Below, piece after piece: positions 48,415-56,737 of a stretch of 64,000 bases of DNA (position 1 is its first letter; the number at the start of each line of letters is the position of its first letter). The position numbers were made by a program, and so were the translations under genes. The stretch is from assembly GCF_004342485.1 (NCBI RefSeq), contig NZ_SMBU01000020.1, forward strand, positions 27,938-91,937. Reading direction: 5' to 3'. Source of the DNA: Roseateles saccharophilus. GTDB lineage: Bacteria; Pseudomonadota; Gammaproteobacteria; Burkholderiales; Burkholderiaceae_C. The notes below the pieces were generated by a model. That model saw nothing but the letters and a program-made list of their open reading frames with translations. It was not told the DNA's origin and ran no database searches.

Positions 48415-48790
48415 CGGCATTCAGGCGTCACTCATGCAGTCGACGCTGCAGATTGAGCCGCTCGCCAAATTTGGTGGCAGACACGCAGCGGCTACCGCCG
48501 CCAAGGCGCTCACCGTGCCCGCGCGCAAGGTCGGCTCAGGGCAGTTCCTGTTCCTCAGCCAGAGCGTGAGCCCACCGGGCGACCTTGACGCGTTTGCGAT
48601 GGCCCAGGAGCTCTTGCAACGCCTGTTACCGCAGCATTCACCCGCATGTCACCGCGCCGTCATCGCCGGCCATAAGCATTGCGGCAGCCCTGACATGCAG
48701 TTCGTTCCCGGCCCGCCGCGTCGTTCAACCCACGTGGATGCCCTGGACGCGTCATCGCCCCGCAGCCATCGACTCACCAGGAGATTCTTC
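48415..48790 (+). other. 376-bp gap, open in frame with the next gene
   Basis: No separate gene is supported. The reading frame of the downstream phosphoesterase stays open through the whole gap back to 48362, but the ATG at 48791 with AGGAG upstream gives a clean signal peptide, so the gap is treated as leader. Three half-sites spaced 11 bp apart, ATTCA at 48636, TGTCA at 48647 and CGTCA at 48658, resemble the spacing of PhoB boxes; this is tentative. Confidence 0.4.
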
Positions 48791-50059
48791 ATGAAGTTCG
48801 CCCTCGCTTCCATCAGCCTCGCGCTGGCCAGCCTTGTGACCAGCGCCCATGCCGGCGAAGGGGTCACGCCGCACGGGGTGCCGCATCTCGACCATGTCTT
48901 CGTCGTCATGATGGAGAACCACGGCTACGGCCAGATCGCCAACAACCCGAACGCGCCGTTCATCAACAGCCTGGCGCGCGCCGCCAACCTGTCGACGAAC
49001 TACTTCGCGATTGCCCACCCGAGCCTGAACAACTATCTCGAGGTCGTCGGCGGCTCGAACTTCGGCGTGCTCAGCGACAACGATCCGGACTGGCACAACG
49101 CCGCCTGCACGACCAACCTCGCCACCGGCGTGCCCAACACCGACAACCCGCCGAGCCCCTCGATCTGCCCGATCTACGGCGTCGGCACGGACGCGGCCGT
49201 CGTCGCGATCGACATGACCAACGAGGCCAGCGGCGCGCCCGGCACGATCAACATCGATGGCGTGCAGTCGATTCCTGCCATGTCGGGCATCAGCGGCATC
49301 ACCATCGCCGACCAGCTCGCACGCGCCGGCAAAACCTGGAAGAGCTACCAGGAGAACCTGCCGCTCGAAGGTGCCGACCGCATCAACTACAGCGACGGCA
49401 TCTACAGCAACCTGACCGACTTCACGACGATCACGCCGGCCCTGAACCCGCCGCTGACGAAAGCCAACATCGTCAAGCAGTACGCGGCCAAGCACAACCC
49501 GTTCGTCTACTTCCGCAGCATCCAGGAAGGCAGCGACCACAACCTGAGCTACCGCAACATCGTCGGCTTCGATGGCGAGCACGGCCTCTACGCGGACCTG
49601 GCCGCTGGCCATGTGCCCAGCTTCTCCTTCATCGCGCCGAACCAGTGCAACGACCAGCACGGCCGCGGCAATGCCGGCGCCTTCTGCAACTACGACCCGA
49701 CGGACAACGGCACCCAGGCGGGCTTGAACCCGGCGCTGATCAAGGCCGGCGACGTGGCCGTGCGCAAGATCGTGCAGGCCATCCGCTCGTCCAAGGCGTG
49801 GAAGAACGACGAGCACCGCAGCGCCATCGTCGTGCTGTGGGACGAGAACGACTACAGCACCGTGCCCAACACCAACCAGGTGATGCTGATCGTCGACACG
49901 AACTACGGCGCCCACGGCGTCGTCAGCAGCAAGCGCTACAACCACTTCTCGCTGCTCAAGAGCATCGAGGGGGCGCTGGGCCTGCCCTGCCTGAACCACG
50001 CCTGCGACGCGAACGTCGACGTCATGTCGGACCTGTTCGCCGAAGGCGGCCACCGCTAA
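48791..50059 (+). CDS. Secreted phosphoesterase (PF04185-type, acid phosphatase-like)
   Basis: A 422-aa exported enzyme with a signal peptide (residues 1 to about 21, ending TSAHA). It matches the phosphoesterase family shared by AcpA acid phosphatases and bacterial phospholipases C: HLDHVFVVMMENHGYGQI near residue 33 holds the metal-binding Glu-Asn, and the later motifs FSFIAPNQCNDQHG near residue 277 and IVVLWDENDYS near residue 346 carry further ligands. AHPSLNNYLEVVGGSN near residue 75 has the serine region. CaspAGGAG-type spacing (AGGAG, ten bases) precedes the ATG. It is followed by a related phospholipase C, suggesting tandem scavenging of organic phosphate. Confidence 0.88.
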   Translation: MKFALASISLALASLVTSAHAGEGVTPHGVPHLDHVFVVMMENHGYGQIANNPNAPFINSLARAANLSTNYFAIAHPSLNNYLEVVGGSNFGVLSDNDPDWHNAACTTNLATGVPNTDNPPSPSICPIYGVGTDAAVVAIDMTNEASGAPGTINIDGVQSIPAMSGISGITIADQLARAGKTWKSYQENLPLEGADRINYSDGIYSNLTDFTTITPALNPPLTKANIVKQYAAKHNPFVYFRSIQEGSDHNLSYRNIVGFDGEHGLYADLAAGHVPSFSFIAPNQCNDQHGRGNAGAFCNYDPTDNGTQAGLNPALIKAGDVAVRKIVQAIRSSKAWKNDEHRSAIVVLWDENDYSTVPNTNQVMLIVDTNYGAHGVVSSKRYNHFSLLKSIEGALGLPCLNHACDANVDVMSDLFAEGGHR

Positions 50060-50068
50060 GCCCTGCCC

Positions 50069-50093
50069 GAGCGGCCGGCAAGGCCGGCCGCTC
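50069..50093. repeat. 11-bp stem hairpin after the phosphoesterase gene
   Basis: GAGCGGCCGGC and GCCGGCCGCTC pair perfectly around a 3-base loop, 10 bp after the stop codon. There is no T-tract, so it may be a transcript-stabilising hairpin or a Rho-linked end and not a classic terminator. Confidence 0.7.
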
Positions 50094-50180
50094 ACCGGCC
50101 CAATTCCAACCCACCCGCCAGACCGGCGGCGCGAGCAGGCGCTGCCGGCTTGGCCGTGCACGACGTCCCTGGAGAAGCTC

Positions 50181-52286
50181 ATGAAGAACGACTCACGCTC
50201 GCGCCGCGAGGTCCTCAAGGCGCTGGCCGCCGCGGGCTCGCTGTCCGCCCTGCCCGACAGCATCACGAAGGCACTGGCCGTGCCGGCCTTCCACCGCAGC
50301 GGGACGATCAAGGACGTCCAGCACATCGTGATCCTGACGCAGGAGAACCGCTCCTTCGACCACTACTTCGGCACGCTGTCCGGCGTGCGCGGCTTCGGCG
50401 ACCCGCGCGCGATGAAGCTGGCCTCGGGCAAGCCGGTGTGGATGCAACCCACGCCCGGCGGCGACGTGCTGCCCTACCGGCCGCAGGTGCCTCATCTCGG
50501 CTCGTCCTATCTGCCCGACCCGCCACACGGTTGGAACGACGGGCATGGCGCCTGGAACCGCGGCTACTACGACCAGTGGATTGCCAGAAAGGGCATCGTC
50601 ACGATGACCCACAACGAGCGCCGCGACCTGCCCTTCCACTTCGCGCTGGCCGAGGCCTTCACCGTCTGCGACAGCTATCACTGCGCGGCGATGACCTCGA
50701 CCGACCCGAACCGCTACTACATGTGGACCGGCTGGGTCGGCAACGACGGCAACGGCGGTGGCCCGGTCATCACGAACGCCGAGGCCGGCTACGGCTGGAA
50801 GACCTTCCCCGAGCGGCTGCAGGAGGCCGGCATCACGTGGAAGGTCTATCAGGACAAGGGCGACGGCCTGTTCCAGAGCGACACCGTCTGGTGGGGCTGG
50901 ACCGCCGACGCCTTCATCGGCAACTACGGCGACAACTCGCTGCTGTACTTCAAGCAGTATCAGGACGCGCTGCCGGGCACGCCGCTGGCCGATCGTGCGA
51001 AGAGCGGCACCGAGATCAAGTTCCAGAACCGCGACCCGATGCAGCTGCTCGCTGATTTGCGCGCCGACATCGCCGCCGACCGCCTGCCGCAGGTGAGCTG
51101 GATCGCGGCCCCCGAGGCCTACAGCGAGCACCCGAACTGGCCGAGCGACTTCGGGGCCTGGTACATCGCGCGCGTGCTGGATGCGCTGACGGCCAACCCC
51201 GAGGTGTGGAGCAAGACCGCGCTCTTCATCAACTACGACGAGGAAGGCGGCTTCTTCGACCACATGGTGCCGCCGACGCCACCGGCCACGCCGGAAATGG
51301 GAGCCTCCACGGTGCCGGTCACGAATGAAATCTTCCCCGGCGACGCGAAGCACCCGGCCGGCCCCTATGGCCTGGGCCTGCGCGTGCCGCTGCTCGTCGT
51401 CTCGCCGTGGAGCCGCGGCGGCTGGGTCAACTCCCAGCTCTTCGACCACACCTCGCTGATCAAGTTCATCGAGCGCCGCTTTGCCGACGAGCATCCCGGC
51501 CTCGTCGAAAGCAACATCCAACCCTGGCGCCGCGCGATCACCGGCGACCTGATGTCGGCCTTCGACTTCCGCGCGCCCAATGCCGCGGCGCCGAAGCTGA
51601 TGGATGTGTCCCAGTACATGCCGGTCGACAAGACCAACAAGCCCGATCTGCCGCTGGCGCTGCCCGCGGCCCAGACGCTGCCGCAGCAGGAGCGCGGCGT
51701 GCGCCCGTCGCGCGCCCTGCCCTACGAGCTGAACGCGCTGGCAACGCTGGACACTGCCTCCGGCCAACTGTCGATCGCGATGGCCAACACCGGCGACGCG
51801 ACCGCCGCCTTCCAGGTGCGCTCAGCAAATGCGGCCGATCTGCCTCGCTGCTACACCGTCGAGCCCGGCAAGCAGCTCACCGGCCAGTGGAGCGCCGCCG
51901 GCCTGGCCCGCTACGACGTCGAGGTGCATGGGCCCAATGGCTTCCTGCGTGCCTTCCGCGGCGCACCGGCCGGCGCCAACCGCGCCAATCTCGAGGTGAG
52001 TTCGCAGTACGAGCGCGCCGCCCAGGGCCTGCGACTCAGGATCCGCAACCTCTCGCCCCAGCGCGCGCTCGTGCGCCTGACCGACCGCTACAGCGGCGAG
52101 GTCCGCACCCACGAACTGCAACCGGGCGAGTACCACCACGGCGCGTGGACGGCCGTGCGGCACGGCGCCTGGTACGACCTCGTCATCACGGTGGATGGCG
52201 ATGCCGACTTCCGGTTCGAGCTGGCAGGGCGCATCGAGAACGGCCGCGACAGCATCACCGACCCGGCCATGGGCCACACGGCCTGA
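50181..52286 (+). CDS. Phosphocholine-specific phospholipase C, Tat-exported
   Basis: A 701-aa enzyme of the PlcN/PlcH family that hydrolyses phosphatidylcholine or sphingomyelin outside the cell. The Tat signal SRREVLKALAAAGS has its twin arginine at residues 8-9. The catalytic domain starts VQHIVILTQENRSFDHYFGT near residue 46, with the family motifs TSTDPNRYYMWTGW near residue 173 and INYDEEGGFFDHMVPP near residue 353. Two C-terminal DUF756-type beta domains follow from about residue 510 (SGQLSIAMANTGDA and RLRIRNLSPQRALVRLTD). It lies 121 bp after the related phosphoesterase in the same direction. Confidence 0.94.
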   Translation: MKNDSRSRREVLKALAAAGSLSALPDSITKALAVPAFHRSGTIKDVQHIVILTQENRSFDHYFGTLSGVRGFGDPRAMKLASGKPVWMQPTPGGDVLPYRPQVPHLGSSYLPDPPHGWNDGHGAWNRGYYDQWIARKGIVTMTHNERRDLPFHFALAEAFTVCDSYHCAAMTSTDPNRYYMWTGWVGNDGNGGGPVITNAEAGYGWKTFPERLQEAGITWKVYQDKGDGLFQSDTVWWGWTADAFIGNYGDNSLLYFKQYQDALPGTPLADRAKSGTEIKFQNRDPMQLLADLRADIAADRLPQVSWIAAPEAYSEHPNWPSDFGAWYIARVLDALTANPEVWSKTALFINYDEEGGFFDHMVPPTPPATPEMGASTVPVTNEIFPGDAKHPAGPYGLGLRVPLLVVSPWSRGGWVNSQLFDHTSLIKFIERRFADEHPGLVESNIQPWRRAITGDLMSAFDFRAPNAAAPKLMDVSQYMPVDKTNKPDLPLALPAAQTLPQQERGVRPSRALPYELNALATLDTASGQLSIAMANTGDATAAFQVRSANAADLPRCYTVEPGKQLTGQWSAAGLARYDVEVHGPNGFLRAFRGAPAGANRANLEVSSQYERAAQGLRLRIRNLSPQRALVRLTDRYSGEVRTHELQPGEYHHGAWTAVRHGAWYDLVITVDGDADFRFELAGRIENGRDSITDPAMGHTA

Positions 52287-52320
52287 GCCGGCGCCCAGCT
52301 TTTCGTCGAGGGCGCGAAGC

Positions 52321-52354
52321 CCATCGGCAGCCGGTCAAGGCCGGCTGCCGATGG
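52321..52354. terminator. 14-bp stem hairpin after the phospholipase C gene
   Basis: CCATCGGCAGCCGG and CCGGCTGCCGATGG pair perfectly around a 6-base loop, 34 bp after the stop codon. The stem is long and GC-rich but lacks a run of T on either strand. It may end transcription from both sides, since the next gene is convergent. Confidence 0.65.
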
Positions 52355-52432
52355 ATTCAACCGCGAGGCATCTTCACCGGCGCCGACAACGGGGTCGGCC
52401 GGCGCATCTCACGGCGAGGCCTGACCGGGGTT

Positions 52433-52711
52433 TCAGTCATGAGCCACCTCCTGTGGTTTGCCGAAGCCGTTTGCGTACGCGATGGCAATCGCGGCTTGGT
52501 CCTCCCGGCCACAGTCCAGAAGAATCGCAGTGGCGCTCCCGAGCGCCTCCAGGCGCATCTGCGCCCCGTGTCGCACGAGATCGGCATCGGTCGTTTCCTC
52601 CTGGTCCCGGAGGATCGCAGCGACGGCTGCAATCTCGCTGGCAGCGTGAGAGGAGGACTGATCACGGGCGGCGGAAAACCCCTCCGACATCGCAGTTTTC
52701 TGGTCAGGCAT
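52433..52711 (-). CDS. Hypothetical 92-aa protein
   Basis: A 92-aa acidic, soluble-looking protein with no signal peptide. A Ser/Ala-rich N-terminal quarter (SAARDQSSSHAASEIAAVAAI) precedes a helical stretch with ADLVRHGAQMRLEALG near residue 43 and a single cysteine in ILLDCGRED near residue 64. GGAGG at 52718-52722 lies six bases before the ATG, a strong argument for a real gene. No family was recognised. It is divergent from the radical SAM gene, with a 286-bp spacer, and convergent with the phospholipase C gene. Confidence 0.65.
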   Translation of the reverse strand: MPDQKTAMSEGFSAARDQSSSHAASEIAAVAAILRDQEETTDADLVRHGAQMRLEALGSATAILLDCGREDQAAIAIAYANGFGKPQEVAHD

Positions 52712-52717
52712 AGGACA

Positions 52718-52722
52718 CCTCC
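52718..52722 (-). promoter_or_regulatory. Ribosome-binding site of the 92-aa gene
   Basis: GGAGG on the minus strand, six bases before the ATG at 52711; it supports this short frame over the other small frames here. Confidence 0.75.
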
Positions 52723-52997
52723 GGACCCAGATGCCGTGCGGAGAAGTGGCACGACTGGCGGCGTGTAGCGGCTAGATGGGCGATCCCCGCAGGCAGGCCA
52801 TGGCAAAAAGGATGCTCAAGGTATCGACGCACGCCAGGAGGCTGGCCGGTGAACAAGGCAATCAGGATCGCGTCGCGCATCGACTCGTTGTGCCGCCCAA
52901 CAGCTGGCGATGGCGTACAAGAATCTTTTTGGCCGCCCTCGATGAACCTTACGGCCTCGGGCCGGCACACACGCATCTCCAACGCCAAGGAGAAGGC

Positions 52998-54449
52998 GTG
53001 CTTTCAGTCCTGGTCGGCCACAGTTTCTTCCTGCGCTTCGACGCCAAACAGTTCGAGCGTGCCAAGCCCTATCCACCTCTGGCGACTCTGCAGATCGCCG
53101 AGCTGCTACGGGGCCAAGGCCATGAAGTGTCCCTGTTCGACGCGATGCTGGCTTCGAGCACGAAGGACTTCGACAACATGCTCGAGAGACGGCGGCCGCA
53201 GCTGGTCGTGCTCTATGAAGACAACTACAACTATCTAAGCAAGATGTGCCTGGCCCGCATGCGCGAGGCCGCATGCTCGATGATCACCAGCGCCCGCCGT
53301 GGCGGGGCGCGCGTCATCGTCGCCGGCTCGGACGCGAGTGACGCGCCGGAACCCTACCTTCAGGCAGGCGCCGACGCCGCATTACGCGGCGAAGGCCTGG
53401 AAGCGCTGAATCTGCTGCTCCGTCGCCTGGACACTCACCCGTCGCTGGATCACCGAGCCCTTGTCGAGGGCATAGCCCAGGCCGTCACTCAGGTCGATGG
53501 CCGGCTGTTGCGCGGCCACGCAGCGACCACAATCAGCCTGCCCCAACCAAGAGCCGCCGAGGCGGCGCATCTCGAGGCGCCTGCCGCCTGGGATCTCGTT
53601 GAGATCGAACGTTATCGCGCGACCTGGATCGCCGCTCATGGGAGCTTCAGTCTCAACATGGCTGCATCTAAGGGCTGCTCCTTCCGCTGTGCCTGGTGCG
53701 CCAAACCCATTTGGGGGCAGCACTACCAGCAGCGAAGCCCAGCTGCTGTCGCTGCCGAGATGGCGGACTTGAAGCGCCGATTCGCACCCGACCACATCTG
53801 GTTCGCCGACGACATCTTCGGCTTCCGCGCGGACTGGGTGCAGCGCTTTGCGGCGGAACTAAAGGCGCACGGCGGCGGCGTCCCATTCACGATCCAGACT
53901 CGTGCCGACCTGGTCAGCGACACGATGGCACAGGCGCTGTCTGACGCCGGCTGTTACGAGGCCTGGATCGGTGCCGAAAGTGGCAGCCAGCGGGTGTTGG
54001 ACGCAATGGACAAGGGCACCACCGTCGCCGAAATCCTGCAAGCCCGGCGGCGCCTACGAGCCGCGGGTGTGCGCGTCGGTTTCTTCATCCAACTCGGCTA
54101 TCTGGGCGAAGGGCTGGACGAATTGCTGCAAACGCGCCGCCTCATCGAAGAGGCCAAGCCGGACGACATTGGCGTCAGCGTTTCCTACCCGCTGCCGGGG
54201 ACGCGTTTTCACGAACAGGTCAAGACTCAGCTCGGCGGGAAGACCCACTGGGAAGACAGCGCCGACTTGGCCATGATGTTCCAAGGGAGCTTCGGCACCG
54301 ACTTCTATCGCGAAGTGCGCGACCTGCTGCACGCCCAGGTCGACCTCGGCCGGATCGATGGCAGAACGTGGCATCGCGGCCACCACGAGCTGCAGCAGCG
54401 CTGGACGCGGCTGATCTCCGGCGCGAGCGCCGCCGCCCTCACCGCGTGA
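52998..54449 (+). CDS. B12-binding domain radical SAM protein
   Basis: A 483-aa enzyme. The cobalamin-binding N-terminal domain (residues 1-145) starts LSVLVGHSFFLRFDAKQ and has the paired beta-alpha pattern with LFDAML near residue 46 and ARVIVAGSDASDAPE near residue 104. The radical SAM core carries the 4Fe-4S motif CSFRCAWC (Cys227, Cys231, Cys234), HIWFADDIFGF near residue 272 and AWIGAESGSQRVLDAM near residue 327. The GTG at 52998 with AGGAG five bases upstream was chosen; the frame opens at 52776. Such enzymes methylate or rearrange unactivated carbons; this one may act on lipids, glycans or peptides. It is convergent with the HprK-related kinase (11-bp overlap). Confidence 0.88.
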   Translation: MLSVLVGHSFFLRFDAKQFERAKPYPPLATLQIAELLRGQGHEVSLFDAMLASSTKDFDNMLERRRPQLVVLYEDNYNYLSKMCLARMREAACSMITSARRGGARVIVAGSDASDAPEPYLQAGADAALRGEGLEALNLLLRRLDTHPSLDHRALVEGIAQAVTQVDGRLLRGHAATTISLPQPRAAEAAHLEAPAAWDLVEIERYRATWIAAHGSFSLNMAASKGCSFRCAWCAKPIWGQHYQQRSPAAVAAEMADLKRRFAPDHIWFADDIFGFRADWVQRFAAELKAHGGGVPFTIQTRADLVSDTMAQALSDAGCYEAWIGAESGSQRVLDAMDKGTTVAEILQARRRLRAAGVRVGFFIQLGYLGEGLDELLQTRRLIEEAKPDDIGVSVSYPLPGTRFHEQVKTQLGGKTHWEDSADLAMMFQGSFGTDFYREVRDLLHAQVDLGRIDGRTWHRGHHELQQRWTRLISGASAAALTA

Positions 54450-55452
54450 ACAAGTTGCGTAAGGCCAAGGCCCCGTCACGCGGATGAGCACCACGCTTCA
54501 ACACCCAGCCTTGCAGCCCTCCGCAGGCCTGGGTCAGCTCGGCCCATCCCGGCTGCCCGGCGGCGTAGGCCTGGCTGGCGTGCAGGCAGTCCAGGGTTTC
54601 GGCCGGCTCCAGGGGCTGCAGCAATTCACTGCCTGTTGCCAGATCCGGCTCAGCGAAAACGAGATGCGCGAGTCTCAGCGGTTCGGTGGCCAGCCGCGCC
54701 CAACTGGTTCTCAGGTCGAGTTCGTGCTTCTCGACGCCGCTGCGGCGGCGGATCATCGGCGAGGCCCGGATACGTTCGCGCAGCGCCGCATCGTCGACCC
54801 AGTGCAAGGCGTCAAAGCGCAGGTGCAGGAAATTCGCCACGCCGGTCACGCGCAGGGTCGATGCCTCGACGAAGCTCGCATCCTCGGTCAGGAAGTCCAG
54901 ACCCTGCAGCATCGCATGCAGGGCCAGGGTCGACTTGCCCGCACCGCTCTCGCCGACCAGCAGGGCGCCGACGCCCCCCAGGCCGACACAGCCCGCATGC
55001 AGCGGCACCAGGCCTTGGCTGCGGCTGGCCAGGAGGAAGACGGCAAATTCGACGAGCTCGTAGCGCGCGTGGTACGGGTGGCCCAGCAACTCCCGGGAGA
55101 CCTGCACGACAGCACGCCGACCCGCCGGATCCACAAGGACCAGGTTGTGCGCGTCCACAGCCGCACCCAGCAGGCCCGCGCCGCCGAACATGCGCGCCAC
55201 TGGTGGCTCCGCTTCGAAAGCCGCACCGCCAGCCACCAGCCTCAGTTCGATCTGCAGTTCGGCGGCCCCCAACTCATGCACCGGGAGGTCGCGGTAGGCC
55301 TCATCGACAAGCGACAGCAGCTCGGCGCTGTCGCTGCGGAACTCGATGGCGGCACCGAGCAACTGGAAGCGCCGGCGCAGCGCCGGCGGCGTCCGCTCGA
55401 GGAAGGGGTCGGCGATCTGCCGGGGATCAGCGTGCAAGGACGTTCGCGTCAT
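54439..55452 (-). CDS. HprK-related kinase A
   Basis: A 337-aa protein with an HPr-kinase-like C-terminal P-loop domain. The Walker A motif GESGAGKST is at residues 167-175, preceded by VPLHAGCVG near residue 149, a pattern of HprK relatives. The N-terminal half (DPFLERTPPALRRRFQLLG) is not HPr-kinase like. The HprK-related A family is known from exopolysaccharide-type loci next to a PqqD-like protein and a nucleotidyltransferase; here the nucleotidyltransferase is divergent, 19 bp away, and the PqqD-like partner is not visible. The phosphoryl acceptor is unknown, and no PTS genes are in the window. Confidence 0.82.
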   Translation of the reverse strand: MTRTSLHADPRQIADPFLERTPPALRRRFQLLGAAIEFRSDSAELLSLVDEAYRDLPVHELGAAELQIELRLVAGGAAFEAEPPVARMFGGAGLLGAAVDAHNLVLVDPAGRRAVVQVSRELLGHPYHARYELVEFAVFLLASRSQGLVPLHAGCVGLGGVGALLVGESGAGKSTLALHAMLQGLDFLTEDASFVEASTLRVTGVANFLHLRFDALHWVDDAALRERIRASPMIRRRSGVEKHELDLRTSWARLATEPLRLAHLVFAEPDLATGSELLQPLEPAETLDCLHASQAYAAGQPGWAELTQACGGLQGWVLKRGAHPRDGALALRNLFTR

Positions 55453-55471
55453 AACTGGAGGGCCAAAGGCC

Positions 55472-56737
55472 ATGGAGAAGCTCGATAGACCACTGCCAAG
55501 TGATGCAATCGTCGAGCACGCGCTGCGTGTAACGACGGAACGCCTGGCCGCTGAGCTCGCCGCGCCGGCGGCCCGCCCGCCTGACTGGGACGAATTCGAA
55601 TGGCGCACGGCGATGGCCGTCTGCGCCATGCACGGTATCTCGGCGCTGCTGGCGGGCCGGCTGCGCTGGACCGGCCCCGATCTCTGGCAGGCTTTCCTGG
55701 CAGAGCAGGCCGAGCAGGGCCGGATGCGCGAGCAGAAAACGCGCGCCCTCCTCCAGCGCCTTGACGACGCCGCGCGCCGCGCCGGCCTGCCGCTGCTGGC
55801 GATGAAGGGCTCGGCACTGCTGGACCTCGACCTCTACGCCCCCGGTCAGCGGCCGATGAGCGATGTCGACCTGCTCGCCCGGCCGGAAGATTTTCCGGCC
55901 ACGCATCGCTTGCTGCTGGAGGCCGGTTACGTCGAGGGCGTGAAAATCTGGAAGCACGTCGACTACCTGCCGCTTGATGCACCAGCCGACCGGGGCTTCG
56001 GCGAGCACGCGACGAACCCGATCAAAGTCGAGCTGCACACCGCGGTGATGGAGCGGCTGCCGGTGCGTGAGGTGGCCATCACGCCGCAGCTGCAGGCGCA
56101 CGCCGCTCCCCCGGGGCTGAACCCCTATCCCAGCCAGGCTGCGCTGATGCGGCACCTGCTCCAGCATGCAGCGGGAAACCTCTGCGGGCATGGCATCCGC
56201 CTCATCCATTTGCACGACCTCGCGGCGCTGGCTCCGCGCCTGGACGAACGCGATTGGGACGATGTGCTCGCCATCGCATCGGACGGGCTGCCCGCCTGGT
56301 GGGCCCTGCCGCCCCTCGCGCTTGCCGCACGGATCTTCCCGGACGCATTCCCGCCGGCCGTGTTGGCGCACGCGCAGGCTCTGGCGGGGCCGGCCTGCCC
56401 GGCCAGCCTGCTTCGCGCGATGCGGGGCTACCGGCTCGACGACGTCTCCCTTTCTGGATACCGCATCCCCATATTGCCCGGCATCGCGTGGTCGCATGGC
56501 GCCGCCGAAGCCCTGACCTGCGCCAGGCTGCGCATCCACCCGGGCCGCGAAGCCGCCCGGCAAAACCGTCGCGCGGCGGCAAGCGTACATGCCTTCGCCG
56601 GCTTTGCATGGACCTTCAAACCTCGCTGGCAGAAGGCCCTGCGCTACCTGCTCCGCGGCGCACCGCCTCGCGTGCCGACGCTCTACTCTCTGCAGCGGGC
56701 CCTGGCCTACGAACCGTCGCATCGCAACTCCGCATGA
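55472..56737 (+). CDS. NTP_transf_5 family putative nucleotidyltransferase
   Basis: A 421-aa protein of the nucleotidyltransferase family that occurs next to HprK-related kinases. The core motif is LLAMKGSALLDLDLYAPGQ near residues 108-126, with Asp131 and Asp133 in RPMSDVDLLARPED as candidate metal ligands. KVELHTAVMERLPVRE near residue 190 and LIHLHDLAAL near residue 248 follow. GGAGG lies eleven bases before the ATG. The C-terminal 100 residues are basic and helical. The nucleotide and acceptor are unknown. It overlaps the convergent glycosyltransferase by 31 bp. Confidence 0.82.
   Translation: MEKLDRPLPSDAIVEHALRVTTERLAAELAAPAARPPDWDEFEWRTAMAVCAMHGISALLAGRLRWTGPDLWQAFLAEQAEQGRMREQKTRALLQRLDDAARRAGLPLLAMKGSALLDLDLYAPGQRPMSDVDLLARPEDFPATHRLLLEAGYVEGVKIWKHVDYLPLDAPADRGFGEHATNPIKVELHTAVMERLPVREVAITPQLQAHAAPPGLNPYPSQAALMRHLLQHAAGNLCGHGIRLIHLHDLAALAPRLDERDWDDVLAIASDGLPAWWALPPLALAARIFPDAFPPAVLAHAQALAGPACPASLLRAMRGYRLDDVSLSGYRIPILPGIAWSHGAAEALTCARLRIHPGREAARQNRRAAASVHAFAGFAWTFKPRWQKALRYLLRGAPPRVPTLYSLQRALAYEPSHRNSA

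Noticed and set aside
52704..52988. A 94-codon minus-strand frame overlapping the 92-aa gene
   Set aside because: Although it ends at the start of the 92-aa gene, it overlaps the leader of the radical SAM gene, has no good start site and no protein-like pattern.
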